Shown here: one piece after another, positions 47,264 to 59,548 of the stretch
How positions within the stretch are numbered: position 1 is the stretch's first letter
Layout of the letters: each line of letters starts with the position of its first letter
Assembly (NCBI GenBank): GCA_010405405.1
Contig: MU004239.1
Coordinates: forward strand, 484,713 to 548,712
Direction: 5' to 3'
DNA: 64,000 bases
From: Microthyrium microscopicum
Lineage: Eukaryota; Ascomycota; Dothideomycetes; Microthyriales; Microthyriaceae
Notes under the pieces: model-generated
What the model saw: only the letters and a program-made list of their open reading frames with translations
What the model was told of the DNA's origin: nothing
Database searches by the model: none
Program-made: the position numbers and the translations under genes

Positions 47264-49226
47264 ATGCAACCCTCAACTCCACAGCAATGGGCCAGTGTCC
47301 TCCAGTTTCTGCTCTTCGTACAAACCGCCCAAGCGCAATATGACCCGGTTGTCAACTTCTGTAAACGGCTCGACCACCAATGTACATTGCTCTATGGTTC
47401 AATATCATGCCCGTCACTGACATGTCCCAGCGACCGTAGTGAACGGCAAACTCTACATCGATGGCGGCCGTCAAGTATACACCAACTATGCGCCAAACGG
47501 CTCTGATATCGGCCCTCATACCATCGGACCAAGTACACACCATACCTAAGTATTGCAAGCATCACCGTACTAACCATAGAATAGACGAATACCTTCTCTC
47601 CATCGACCTCACACGCGGCTGGGACGCGAACGAAGGCCTCCCCATAACCAAAACCCCCAAGAATCTCACAACACCCTACCTAACCCGCGGCGCCCTCTTT
47701 CCCAGCAGCACGAATCCAGATGGCTTCTACCTTTTTGGCGGCACCGTCGCAAGCGATAACACGAGTTTCGTCAACTACCAATCTCCCCAGACCGAGGGCA
47801 AACCCATCTGGGGATATGCAGGTAGCACTAGTGGAATATGGAACAGCATAGATGGATCCTTCCCACGACCGTGTTCCGGCGCAAATGCAGTGCTGAACGA
47901 TAAATCCAAAGCATTCTGGTTCAACGGCGAGCAAGATAATGGATCTAGTACGACAGCGCAGAGTCTAGCGGACACGACGAAGTTTCTTGATGGGATGTTG
48001 GTCATGGATCTGAAAGATGCTAGTGTCAAGAGCGTGAGCACAAAGGCTGTGAGCAGTAATGCGAGGGTTAGAGCTGGCATGGTGCATGTCCCACTTGAAA
48101 AAACGGCAGGAGTGTTGGTGTTGTTGGCTGGTGGGGAGAAACCGTCCAGTGATAACGCACATGATTGGAAAGGCACACTGGTGAATCTGAACTCGGTAGA
48201 TGTCTTTGATGCTGGCTCGATATCAGACAGCAATCCGGACGGTCAGTGGTACAGCCAACCTACGACAGGGACAACACCGAGTCCACGAGTTGATCCTTGT
48301 GTCGTCGCGATGGCGGCACCAGATATTTCCAGCTATAACATGTAAGTCCCTGTCCATAACAGCCCATTCGCGAATCCTTAAACTCACATTCTTCCTCAAG
48401 ATATATGTACGGCGGCCGCGATGGTCTTAACGCTTATTACGACGAGCTCTGGATCCTCTCCCTCCCATCCTTCCAATGGGTGCGCGCCTACTCCGGCTCT
48501 TCCCCACGCTACTCCATGACCTGCCACGCCATCGGTCGCCAAATGATCGTCGTTGGTGGTTCAAATACCTCACACGTCACGGACAACTGCGACGCGGCCA
48601 CACAGGGCGTCAAAGTGCTGGACCTCACCGCACTCACCTGGAGCACGGTATTCGACCCACGCGCAGCGGCGTACCAAGTGCCGAGCCAATTGGTCAAGTT
48701 GATCGGCGGCACAGGAACTGGCGGTGCAAATATCAATGCTCCAGCAGCAGGATTTGCACAGAAAGGATTGCAAGCGCTGTTTTATCCGCCGTCGAGTAAC
48801 AGTACTATGACGCCGGCTGCTGGCTCTGGTGCCACAAAGGACGACAAGACTAAGACACCTGTCGGAGTGATTGTTGGGATTGTGATTGCCGTGCTTGTGA
48901 TCCTGGGCCTCATTGGCGCGCTCGTCTTCTTGTGTATGCGCAGACGACGGCAACAGGCGTTTTGCCTGAAAGATGATCAAAAGGTTGGAGGAAGTGAGAG
49001 CCATTTGATGTCAGGGAGCGAGTTGCATGAGATCCCAGGGAGCACACCACCGGCATACGCCAAGTTTGCAGAAGTGGAAGTGCTAGAACTGCCAGGGAGC
49101 GATGGCGTAAAGAATGAGCTTCCAGGTAGTGAAGGTTTCAAGAATGAGTTGGCGGGAAGTTCGCCGGTTTTGGTAGAGCTGGAGGCTGAGAAGGTCTCCA
49201 GACCTACAGAACACAGCAGGACGTAG
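47264..49226 (+). CDS. Kelch-type single-span cell-surface protein (593 aa)
   Basis: Exons 47264-47360, 47431-47532, 47585-48341 and 48401-49226. A signal peptide (QWASVLQFLLFVQTAQAQ), then Kelch-like propeller blades (KLYIDGGRQVYTNYA, EYLLSIDLTRGWD, GFYLFGGTVASDN, GVLVLLAGGEKPSS, MYGGRDGLNAYYDELWILSLPSFQW, RQMIVVGGSN). One membrane span near residues 473-497 (VGVIVGIVIAVLVILGLIGALVFLCM) is followed by RRRRQ, which is the stop-transfer signal. The cytosolic tail repeats ELPGS-like units. It resembles fungal Kelch-repeat membrane proteins with suggested wall or polarity roles, but the function is not known. Type I topology is inferred. Confidence 0.85.
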
Positions 49227-49563
49227 GAGGGTCCGATTTGGTTGATGATTGAGCGAATCAAGTATGGTACTGTGTTCAAGATATGTTGGATAGGCATTGC
49301 GTAGGAGCATTTGGGTACTTGGTTATGTTATATATTAATCTGTGGTAGTTATATTAGTGAAGTCAACTATGTCAGCATTCTAAATTTCAATCTGCCGTAC
49401 AGATTTAAAACCACTCCGTAGCTTAGAATTCTATAAATCTGGTTAGCCGAGATTTATGCTTTGATGCACACGCAGTGTATGAACTCGAATTCATTAGTAT
49501 TGATTCGATGACCGTTGATCGAAGTATACATTTGTATTAGCTGTTTCGTAATCCTGAACTCGT
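49227..49563. other. Short region between convergent genes
   Basis: 3' flanks of the Kelch gene (plus) and pre1 (minus). Nothing further seen. Confidence 0.4.
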
Positions 49564-50224
49564 CTATGCGGGCAGAACTTGTCCTTCATCCTCGAACACA
49601 TGTTCTTTGATGCCTTCTTTGCTCACAATCTTCACATACAGTCCCTTTGAATCAATGGGTAACCGTCTCTTCAGCTCATCCGAACACATGCGAAGAATGG
49701 TGAGTCCACGTGCCAGGTCGATATCTGGGTGGTGGTGCTTGTCGAGTAGCGACAAGCAGTAGTACTGGGCATAGCCATGTGCGGCATATGGTATCTTGGC
49801 CTCTGTGCCTAAGTAGTCGAGCCAGTGGAGACTGGGCTCGCCAGTTTTGGGATCAACGCCGCCAAGCAGGAGATTGACGTTGTAGGGTCGCTTGGAGCGG
49901 ATGGATTTGGCCAGCTCTGAGCGTACGAATGATGAGACGGCGGGGGGTGAAAGGGCGACACCGTTACGCATTGAGTAGAGCTGCACGTTGGCTTGGATGA
50001 GTTCGGCAAATTGAACTGGTCGGGTTAGTATGAGTTAGTAGAAGCTTGTTGGAGGCCAAAATACCTGTGTCTCCGGATTCACCACTGTATGCCATGACGC
50101 TGTTCTTGTTGAGGTTGCGGGTCTTGTTGTCGGTTGCTTTGAGAACGGTAGGACCACGCATGGCAGCCTTTGAGCTGGCTATGATGACATAGTCTTTACC
50201 GGTGATTCCTAGGAGAACTTCCAT
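49564..50224 (-). CDS. pre1: 20S proteasome subunit beta 4 (203 aa)
   Basis: Exons 50224-50065 and 50015-49564; the 49-base intron restores SGESGDTVQFAELIQANVQLYS. The sequence aligns with PRE1/PSMB2: MEVLLGITGKDYVIIASSK at the start with no propeptide, AVSSFVRSELAKSIRSKRPY, YLGTEAKIPYAAHGY, and a C-terminal KIVSKEGIKEH. As in the family, the N-terminal Thr used by the active beta subunits is missing, so it is a structural, non-catalytic subunit. With rpt4 it makes two proteasome genes in the window. Divergent from utp13. Confidence 0.92.
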
Positions 50225-50630
50225 AATGGATGTAGAATGGAGAGCTTGGGGTGTTTTTTGAAGACGATGTTGGAGGAGCTGAGGATGAAGCTTCGGTAAG
50301 AGGTAGCTGAAGAGGTGGGAGTCGAAAAGAGATGTCGCAAACAAATTCGCTACGCTAGAATTTATGATAGAAGCTCTTCTCGAAAATTGAAAGGGTGATT
50401 GATGAGGTGGCGTTTAATTCTGGTGATTGTTCTTGTGGTGGGAGAGCCTTGGGATTGAGGATGGGGGTGGTGTTGAGACGCGGCTCTGAAGCCTAGCAAA
50501 AGCTTAGACTCGGCTTTAAGCCCCCCAGCCCTCCGGCGTTAACATTTTTTTGACTTTACTCCTCTGTGCTTCAAAATTTCTAGACTTCGAAATTCAGAGA
50601 CACACCTTCGAGGTGTTGCGACTGCGAATC
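50225..50630. promoter_or_regulatory. Divergent promoter region of pre1 and utp13
   Basis: 406 bases between start codons. A G-rich patch on the pre1 side (GTGGTGGGAGAGCC, GGATGGGGGTGGTG) and a CCCCCCAGCCC patch near 50520 stand out. No TATA box and no full proteasome control element (GGTGGCAAA) were found. Confidence 0.5.
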
Positions 50631-53428
50631 ATGGCTCATCAAATCCAAATCAAGACTACCTACGATCCCGCCAAGGTCATTCAACCAATTTTCACTCGAG
50701 GCAATGTCGCAATCACGAGTGATGGACGACTCCTGGCCAGTTGTGTCGAAGAAGATGTGCTCATAACTGATCTGAAGACTGGCGAAGAACTCGCCAGTAT
50801 AGAAGGAGTGAGTTTCCCATATATTCAATTGCGGTCTGACATTTCTAACTTTAGGTCTTAGGACGGCGAAATAGTAACTAGTTTAGCCAGTAAGTGTTTC
50901 AATTGCGCATCGCTAATGTACATATCTCATCATTCATAGTAACACCATCCGGCTCACATATCATCCTTTGTTCCCGATCCCTTTCTATGCGCATATACTC
51001 CCTCAAAACCCCTCAACAAGACGACAACAGCCTCGAAGCTGAGCTTGTCCGCTCCATCAAACCTCACGACACCCCCGTAGTCAGCAGCACTGTCGATCGC
51101 AGTGGAACATTACTTGCGACTGGAGGTGCAGATGGCGTGGTCAAAGTCTGGGATATCAAAAGAGGATTCATCACACATACTTTTCATGGGCATAGTGGGC
51201 TGATATCTTCCTTGTGCTTTTTCGAGGTCGATGTGTCGGCTGTTGCTGATGATGTGAAAAAGTCCAAGAAACGTAAAAAGTCAGGAGAGATTAATGTCGA
51301 AGACATCACAAATGCAGACAAAACTGGATGGCGCCTGGCTTCGGGAGGTGATGATGGAAAAGTTCGGATATGGAATTTACACAAGAAAACAGCTGCTGCG
51401 GTACTTGAATCGCACGTATCGGTAGTGCGCGCAATTGACTTCTCTGTCGAAGAGAATGCGCTTCTTACAGCAAGCCGGGACAAAACCGTAATGGTGTGGG
51501 ACTGCAAGACGTGGAAAAACCGAATGACAGCACCTGTCCTGGAAGGGGTGGAAGCTGCTGGCTTTCTAGCAAAAGGCTCAATAGTCTACACTGGTGGAGA
51601 AACCGGACGACTAAGACTTTGGGAAATTGATACTCGTCGGGAAATAACGCAAGATCAAGCCGCAAAGTCGGAGATGGAAGGTATACAAGATGCCATTTAT
51701 CTGTCCGAACCTGAAATACTTGTCACTGTACTTGCCGACCAAACACTGGTGTTACAAAAGACAGATGGCCTGAGAAATCTCACCAGAGGCACAAAGATAC
51801 CCCAGCTTCCTATTTCGAGACGGATATGTGGAACCCATGACCAGGTGGTTGATCTGGCGTACGTTGCGAGAGACAAATCATTACTTGCTGTGGCAACGAA
51901 CTCGGACGATGTACGAATCGTATCTGTACGCGATAAATCTTCAGACACAGACGCGGGTTATTTTGGCTCTGAAGTTGGAATCCTCAAAGGACATGAAGAT
52001 CTCATCATATCTATGGACGTTGATTGGTCTGGACATTGGCTAGCAACAGGAGCAAAAGATAACACAGCGAGGATATGGCGACTCGATCCAGAAACCAACA
52101 CCTTCGAATGCTATGGAGTCCTGACTGGCCACGCAGAATCCGTTGGGGCTGTCACCCTACCACATAAAGCTCCGGCTGAAGACACTCCGGCATATCAAAA
52201 TCCGCTCGAACATCCTCCAGCATTCCTCATTACAGGAGCGCAAGACAAGACCATCAAAAGATGGGAGATCCCCAAACCCAGCTCCGCAAAAGATGGCAAA
52301 CTACCCAAACCTCGAGCACTATACACTCGCAAAGCCCACGACAAAGACATCAACGCCCTCGCCACTCATCCCAGCTCCAACCTGTTCGCTTCAGCCTCAC
52401 AAGATCGCCTCGTCAAGATATGGGCAGTCGAAGACGGCTCCACCATCGGCGTCCTGCGCGGCCATCGTCGCGGCGTCTGGACACTCGCATTCTCACCCGC
52501 CGGTACCCAACTTAGTATTGCCGGCGCACCCGCCACCTCCTCCAGTCGAGGCTACCTCCTCACCGGCTCTGGCGACAAGACCGTCCGCATCTGGAGTTTG
52601 ACTGACTACACCTGTCTCCTTACCCTTGAAGGCCACACAAACTCCGTCCTCAAAGTCCTCTGGCTGCCAGCCCCCTCAACCCGCCTACCCCACGACAAGC
52701 GCGGCCCACTCGTCGCCAGCGCCGCCGCAGACACCCTCGTAAAGATATGGGACGCCAATAGCGGCGAATGCGCAACCACACTCGACAACCACTCCGACCG
52801 CGTCTGGGCCCTGGCCGCACCCGATGCTTCCACACTCGTATCTGGCGCAGCAGACGGCGTCCTCACCTTCTGGGCCGACACCACAACCTCCACAGCCGCA
52901 AGCGCTCGCGAACGCCAAGCCCAAGCCGTCGAAGCAGACCAAACCCTCAGCAATCTAATCCACGACTCCTCCTTCCGCGAAGCCATCGTCCTCGCTCTCC
53001 AGCTTGACCAGCCAGCGCGCCTCCTCTCCTTGTTCAAGCGCGTTTCCGAGAACGCCGAAGATCCGACTTCCTTTACTGGCTCGCTAGCTGTCGATGCGGC
53101 GCTAGGATCTCTCGCTGATGCGCAACTATACCGTCTCCTGTTGCGGTGTCGAGACTGGAATGCAAATGCGCGCAGCGCAATTGTAGCCCAGCGCGTGATT
53201 CGTGCTGTCGTGGAGTCTGTCGGATTGGAGCGGTTGGCGAGTTTGAAGGCGGGAAGGACGGAGAAAGGGGCTAGTTGGGTGGAGGTTCTAAAGGGATTGC
53301 GTGTGTATGGCGAACGGCATTATGGGCGGATTTGTGATCTGTGGGATGAGAGTTTTATGGTGGAGTTTACGCTAAGGGAGATGGATGGGCTTCTAGCCTT
53401 GGATGACGAAGTTATGGTCGATGCCTAA
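50631..53428 (+). CDS. utp13: U3 snoRNP WD40 protein Utp13 (897 aa)
   Basis: Exons 50631-50807, 50862-50889 (28 bases) and 50940-53428. At least nine WD-type blades are visible by their ends (GGADGVVKVWD, GGDDGKVRIW, ASRDKTVMVWD, GAKDNTARIW, GAQDKTIKRW, ASQDRLVKIW, GSGDKTVRIW, AAADTLVKIWD, GAADGVLTFW), consistent with two propellers, and the C terminus has the Utp13 helical domain (REAIVLALQLDQPARLLSLFKRV). It belongs to the UTP-B complex of the small-subunit processome and is needed for 18S rRNA maturation in the nucleolus. An upstream in-frame Met exists near 50550 but the chosen Met follows the family start. The tiny middle exon joins to LAITPSG. Confidence 0.92.
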
Positions 53429-53582
53429 AGTGTTCCATACAGGAAGAGAAATGGCGTTAATGTTGCGATACCCAGACGATCAGGATCTATTATGAAATAC
53501 CAAAAGCTATCATGTCCAACCTATATCGCTACTCGCTACCAATGATCGCTAATGAATAACTCTACTCCTTCGTCCCTATCTT

Positions 53583-56500
53583 CTAGACTTTAACTTTCGA
53601 TAGACCATCCAACGCATCGACTGCACTCTCTACAATATCCTTGACAACGCCATCTACACTCCACCCACCGACTTCACTAAACAACTCACCAATCTCCTCG
53701 CCCGTCGCTCCAGCGCCCACGAGTTCCTGGACGACCTTCTTCCCCTCCCTCTTCACGCTATCTCGCCACGAACTGCCTGCCTCCCGTAGAACTCTGCTAG
53801 CAGCATCTACAGCGCTTGTGACGCTTTTGAGGGCTGCTATAGGTACTGATTTCGCAATCGGCGACTTTCCCTTCGTTGCAAGCGTCGCTGCGTCGACAAA
53901 GGTGCGTGCTGCTAGAAGGATGTCGTAGCGTAGATAGAAGGCATGTACGGCCTCACTGCTCGGCAACACATCATGCTCCGGAGCTTTTTCCAGTGCGGAC
54001 AGGAGACCAGCAAAGGCGGTGATATCCTTGGCGATATTCTTACTGGCGCGTGTGTCGCTGGGTCCGAGGATAAGCCAGGCGACGAGCGGGAGGAGTGCGT
54101 CCCAGGCTGGTGCGATGGCTAGCTCGGCGGGTGTGAGCTGGTATGAGATGTCAGAGATGTTGGACTCTAGATAGGAGACGCTGGTGTCCAAGAGGGGTAG
54201 GAGGTATGGTTCGTGGGGTGGTTTGGTGGTTAGTAAGTGGATGAGGAGGGTGTTGGTGGTTTGGCGGGCCAGCCAGTATCGCTGGAAATAATTAGAATTG
54301 GGGCTACAGGGAGGGTTGAAAGTAACGTACGCTTGGTTTGGGTGTGCTTAGGACAAAGGAGTCGAAGGTTTGGGTGCTGGGATACTCATAGCTGGGTATT
54401 GTGGCAAAGTCGCGATTATCTTGAATCATCTTGTCAAAGTCAGGCGGGAGGACGGTATTGGCGGTTGATGCGCCGGTCAGGCGGTTTAGACGGTGTAGTT
54501 CGAGAATGTAGAGCGCGCGGGAGAAACTGTTCTCGATGTTGTGGCGAAACGCGTTGAACTCGGCGAATTTGTCGAAGGGGACGATGTCGAGTATGTCAGA
54601 CATGAAGGTCATGGTTCTGTCTGAGGCATTTTCGAACCACTGGGCAGCGTTTGCGAGACCAACGGCTGGGGTTGAGTAATCAGCTCCCTTTTGGCTTCGA
54701 TGTGATAACGATTTGGAGCAATCGAATGGGTGAGAGATTGATATTCGAGACCAGAATAGATGGCCAGTCGTATCATGTTGTACTTCCTTGACGTTTAACG
54801 GAGAAATGGCGGCGCATGCCATAGAAGTGAGGTTTAGCATTTGGCTGATGGCAATCGATAGGAGAGAAGCCGAGTAATTATGCGGCGAGTTTGAGTGGAG
54901 GAGTTGTAGAAGTGATATTGCCTGTACAAGATAGCATTGGGGAGAGACCTTCTTCGCTGGAGTACCGCCAGGTGATCTATTTGTGGGATCGTTCTCGTCT
55001 AGTTCGTGGTCGCGAGAAAAGTGATGTAGTTTAACAAGTGCCATTACAACCAGAAGGCAGGCTTCGTCTCCGCACTCTCTGTCGATTCCAAGTGATATCT
55101 TGTACATACGCAAGGCATCGGATACGAATGCTTCTAGTGAGTCCTTTGTAGGCAGTGGAGCCTTGGATATGCATAGCAAGTATTCGAATTTGAGAGCATT
55201 GACATTGATCATCACCCAGTCCTTTGCTTTAGACTGTGAAAGATTAGACATGAAGGTAATGTATACATATCTTCTAAACTTACCAGATCAACATCAGACT
55301 GACCAGATTCGCTCCATGGTGTATGCGATTTTGCTTCCTCGTCGATATGATTGAGAAATTTCTCTTCTTCTGGATGAGATAAGTCTTTGAGAAACTGTCT
55401 CAAGTCGCCAAAGCAAGCCCGTCGAGAACATTGCGTCGTGAAAGTCTCAATCAGAACTGCTAATAGATTTTGTCGGTTATGCGCCGTTATCCACATAAGG
55501 TACGCTCGAGTTGCATTTCTATCCGTGGAATTGGCGCTTAGGAAATCCTGGATCAGCGATGAGATCTCCTCTGCTGCTCTGTTCTGATGTTAGATGAGAT
55601 GACCACCAAAAAGTCAGAAAACATACTCAGGACTTGTTGGCTCTTTCTTTTGAGAATCAATCATGGCCTGCCATATGTGCCAATCATCGGCCCAACTCAG
55701 AGCCGTTATTCTGTTGTCCTGTCCTTTCTCCATATCTTCTGCCTTTCGTTTCGGAGAGCCTGATGCTTTCGCCTGTAACAATGCTTTGAGACTGCCATAC
55801 GCAAAATCAAATAGCTCTTTCTGTCTGTCCAGTTTCTGCAGAACTTCAACCTTGGCCCGAATGAATTCTATATTATTAGCGCCTATTGTTGGTATTGCAT
55901 CCAAAGTGGTGTTTATGTAGACCCCGAGTAAATCGCTGTATTCATTTTGCGCCGAATATATGGTATCAATTAGTCGGAGATGATGTGAGTCGGAAAGCTT
56001 TCTTTGTGTATCCTTTTTGGCGATAGTGTTATCCACAATGGCCTTAAGACTCCTGAAAGCGAGTAGTTTTAAATTTTGGGCCATTTTGTCGTCTTTTGGC
56101 ATCATAGTCGCCTGCATTTGCGAGCATGCTATCCAAGCAAAATGATATTGCACCTGATTTGGGTTCTCCTTTTGGAGTCGGGCAAAAAGTTGCTGAGCCA
56201 GATCCCAGTATTCGTCTCGCCAGGCTGCTCTGAAAAGAGCCTTTCTCACAATCCTTAAATCTTGGGAATGAGCGTTATCCTGTGCTTGCTTCCAGAGTGC
56301 AGATAATGCAGGATTGAGCGTGTGGTTGAATGTCAAAGTAGCTTTTTGACACTGTGCGACCAAATATTGAATTTCCGAAAGCAATTCTGGATCCAGAGGA
56401 TCTGTAGGTGCGAATTTGAGGCTCCATATGCTCTTAAGGGCTTCATCAAAGCGTCTTAGTCGCCATAAAAATTCGGCTTGTGCCAGCTGTTTCGTGCCTG

Positions 56501-56707
56501 CGTTAGCGGGAATCAACTTGAAGTAGTCGCGATCACAACAGCGGGTGTAAGAGTACGAAACAGGAAAAAAGGAATGGTAACACGCACTAAAAATTGGGTA
56601 TTTGAGGGCTCTTTTTTTAGCCGCTTTTCGGACGCTTTGAGGCCTTGGTCTGGATGTTTTTGATAGCCTTCGACAAAATTCCGATACGGTAAAAGTCGAA
56701 ATGCCAT
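53583..56707 (-). CDS. mdm20: NatB auxiliary subunit Mdm20/Naa25 (968 aa)
   Basis: Exons 56707-56588, 56516-55627, 55578-55284, 55233-54331 and 54281-53583; introns 48-71 bases and all phases agree. The middle of the protein is a chain of helical tetratricopeptide-like repeats (QLAQAEFLWRLRRFDEALKS, AAWRDEYWDLAQQLFARLQK, QYHFAWIACSQMQ), and the length fits fungal Naa25 (family knowledge). The subunit holds the Nat3 catalytic partner near the ribosome, so NatB acetylates N-terminal Met-Asp/Glu/Asn/Gln; in yeast loss disturbs actin and mitochondrial inheritance. Start at the Met of MAFRLLPYRNF; the frame is open upstream but without support. Stop codons of this gene and utp13 are 154 bases apart, convergent. 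Confidence 0.85.
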
Positions 56708-59104
56708 TATGGTTGGTGTTGATATTGCTGCTGGCAGGCCTAATAAGGCAGAAGGTCCAGGCGGAAGGGCAAGATGTTGGATTTTCTGAATGTTCGATGG
56801 TTCAAGGCTGAAGAACTTTTTACACTTGCAAACCAAGAGGATGTTGAGCGAGTGTGGTGGTGAGACAAGTGCAGCTTTACTATGAGGATAATTTTACGAG
56901 TCGACGGACATGGTTTCGCCGTGAACTAGTAGTTTGATGGGAAAGAAATGGGCTGGCTCGCTTGATAGGATCGCATAGGCTGGTCTGGTAGTCCGGCGTT
57001 TCAACGTCATTGACGGTGATTTGGGCAAGAGAAAACTGGCGCTATAACAAGAATAAAGCGGTTGATCTTGTAGGGCGCGCGGTGGAGGAAGCTGGAGCCT
57101 GGAGAGATGAAGATAAAATAATAAGGGACGTAAGGTTTTGGCATAAAGTTGATGCAGGAGTAGGAGTGAGAGGCGAGGTCCTTCCAGGCACGCCAGGTTA
57201 GATCAAGATGCTGGTAGAAATCGCGGCCAGTTGGTGGGTGGTGCTGGGGAATCAGGATACCTACAGTACGCAGCATCAAAGCTCTGTGTGGGAGACCATT
57301 CCTATTTTGAACAGTGTGATGTGTTGGGTAAGAGTCTTAGGCGGAAAACAGGCCCGGAACAAGCGTTGGAGAAGGAGTATAAGTGCGAGGTTATGGTCGT
57401 TGAGAAAAGACATGTACAGCTTATGGTAGAGGTACCTTCATCAGCAAGTAGTAAGTACAAGCTAGTACTTAGCGAGGCACGCGATAAAACGGAATAAGCA
57501 GTCAGTTCTAAAGATTAGTGCCCGCACTTTGATATAAAAGCTTGATATGCTCTCGATTATCCACCTATTCTCATTCTAACCACCAGACCTGTACCACCAA
57601 AATTGACCAACAGGTTGTGGAGATAGACAGATATTTCCTCTTTCTCTGTGGAATACATGATGATATGTACCTCAGCGGGTCAGGTACCTGATGCAAACTC
57701 TTGTTCCATGCAACAATTACCTAGTTCGTCTAGATCCTCCCAGTTTTGTATGCATAAGCCTGACGGGTTCCGGCAGCCACGGTCTCCAATTGCGAGGCCA
57801 GACAGACAGCCGGTAGTAGATACATGCATAAAAATGTTGCTTTTTGCTGCTATACTCCAATCCCCCAGGAGGACCCGCAAATCGTCTCAAAGATCCTCGG
57901 CTTTGCATCTCATGCCCAGCATACTGCATGCACGAAATTATAGATATTGCCCGCAATTATGCTAATTCTACATGGTTCTAGCCTACTAAGCTAACTAGTC
58001 ATATCCCTAAATACTCGTATCTCCATTCAATTCTGATGCCTCTCTTTTCGGTTCGTACTGTCTACCTAACTCAGTCTGTGCTTTTCGCCGCTGGCTAAGT
58101 TTAGTACTTTGTAGTACTCTAGACTGACTATCTGTAGCCGAACCCCCTGTGCAATCTGAGCAAAAAATCCAGGGCATATAATTTCCATCAGATAATCACT
58201 ATCCTAGACAATATGTCGGCTGCCACCGTGTTATCAGCCGGCGATAGATCGATTGATTGCCCTTGGAAGATCAAGCACTTCACTCCCATCTCATTGCATC
58301 TTTTCTCATTCTTGGATTCTCTGATCGTGGTCCATCCTAGAACTCGAGACGTTTCCGAACATCGGCCTATTCTGTGGCCAAAAAAGAGAGGTACTTTGTA
58401 GGACCCGCCATGCATTGCAGATGCGGTGCACACGGTGCTTGATCGCTTCGTGGTCATGTACGACACAAAAATCCGAGATTGGTGACCAACACATTCAGGC
58501 AAATGTCCTAATTGTCGCGCAATTGCAATAGGCTCTATATCACCCGCCGCCGTAGCGCAGTCCAGTGTGAACTTGGCCTTGCCTGTCAATTTGCTTAGAC
58601 TCGGTTTAGCATTGCAGATTGATCTTCAAGTCCATAGTAATTCGAACCCTAATAGTACATTGCTATGCATTCTCAAAGTCTGTTGGTACAAATGATCATT
58701 AGCGCAATGAGAAGATGAAGAACACGAAATGTGCTTCATAACGCTATAGTGAGACATGCGCGATGCTTAGCATAAATCCATCAGATTGCCCATGAGTCAA
58801 GCTATGATCTCCTCATCTCAGACGTTCGCTTCTGCCATGCACTAGCCGAAGCTGGTGTAGAGTGATAATGGTAGGCCCGGACAAAATAAATACACAGCTG
58901 ATTTTAGATGAACGGTGAGGAGAGAGTTCCAAATGCATTATCCATCGCAGGTAAGGCAAAGTGTGGGATCAAACCACATACCTGGTTGGATTATGGGGCC
59001 AGATGTATGGAGCACATTGATTTGCCCAAGGTGATGAAAGGGGTTATATGGGGTGAAAGTGGCGAGGATAAAACATCAGTCGATGAGATGTATTTCTGGT
59101 CTCA
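56708..59104. other. Intergenic region between mdm20 and cox23
   Basis: About 2.4 kb with no supported gene. The frames at 57007-57279 (minus), 57208-57497 (plus) and 58188-58589 (minus) have no recognised motif; the last is 134 codons long and could be examined. It contains both 5' flanks. Confidence 0.4.
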
Positions 59105-59548
59105 TTACGACCAGTTGAAGAAGTTTTTGGCTTTCTCTTCTCGCCATTTTGCCGTCTAGAAACCGCGTGTTAGTCTGGGACTTTGACTGATGTTGTTGAG
59201 TATAGGTTTTTTACTGACCCATTGCTTTTTACAATCTCGGTATTGTCTACGAGTAGTTAGTTTGGACTGCGTGAATCTTTGACATGGTATACGTGTGATT
59301 GACGGAGTGGTCATACTCAAAATAGTCCCTGCAGAATTCTCGATCCCCATCGTTGCGTGTCAAACAGCGATATGTCCGCTCTGCCGCTTCTTGGCACGGG
59401 TCGTAGTATTTGCTGACATCTTTTCTGTTGGCGGTGACCTTCAGTATGGTGGTGGCGATTGAGATGATGGTGATACATACGCCTCGAAGGCTTTAGAGTT
59501 TTCCTTCGTCCAGGGGTCCTTCTCCTTCTTTGGGTCACTGGGTTCCAT
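59105..59548 (-). CDS. cox23: Mitochondrial twin-CX9C protein Cox23 (84 aa)
   Basis: Four exons: 59548-59481, 59424-59317, 59246-59219 (28 bases) and 59155-59105, phases consistent. The result begins MEPSDPKKEKDPWTKENSK and has the twin CX9C motif: CQEAAERTYRC and CRDYFEQYRDC, with KKQW following. It is a small intermembrane-space protein imported by the Mia40 disulfide relay and needed for cytochrome oxidase assembly and copper handling (family knowledge). It was found by matching the KYYDPCQEAAER phrase rather than by frame length. Introns 56-70 bases, the last with a CTAAC branch site and a GTCAGT donor that is weaker than the others. Confidence 0.88.

Noticed and set aside
58188-58589. 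134-codon minus-strand frame with an ADILSR phrase
   Set aside because: The phrase recalls retroelement RNase H ends but nothing upstream supports this, so I read it as chance.
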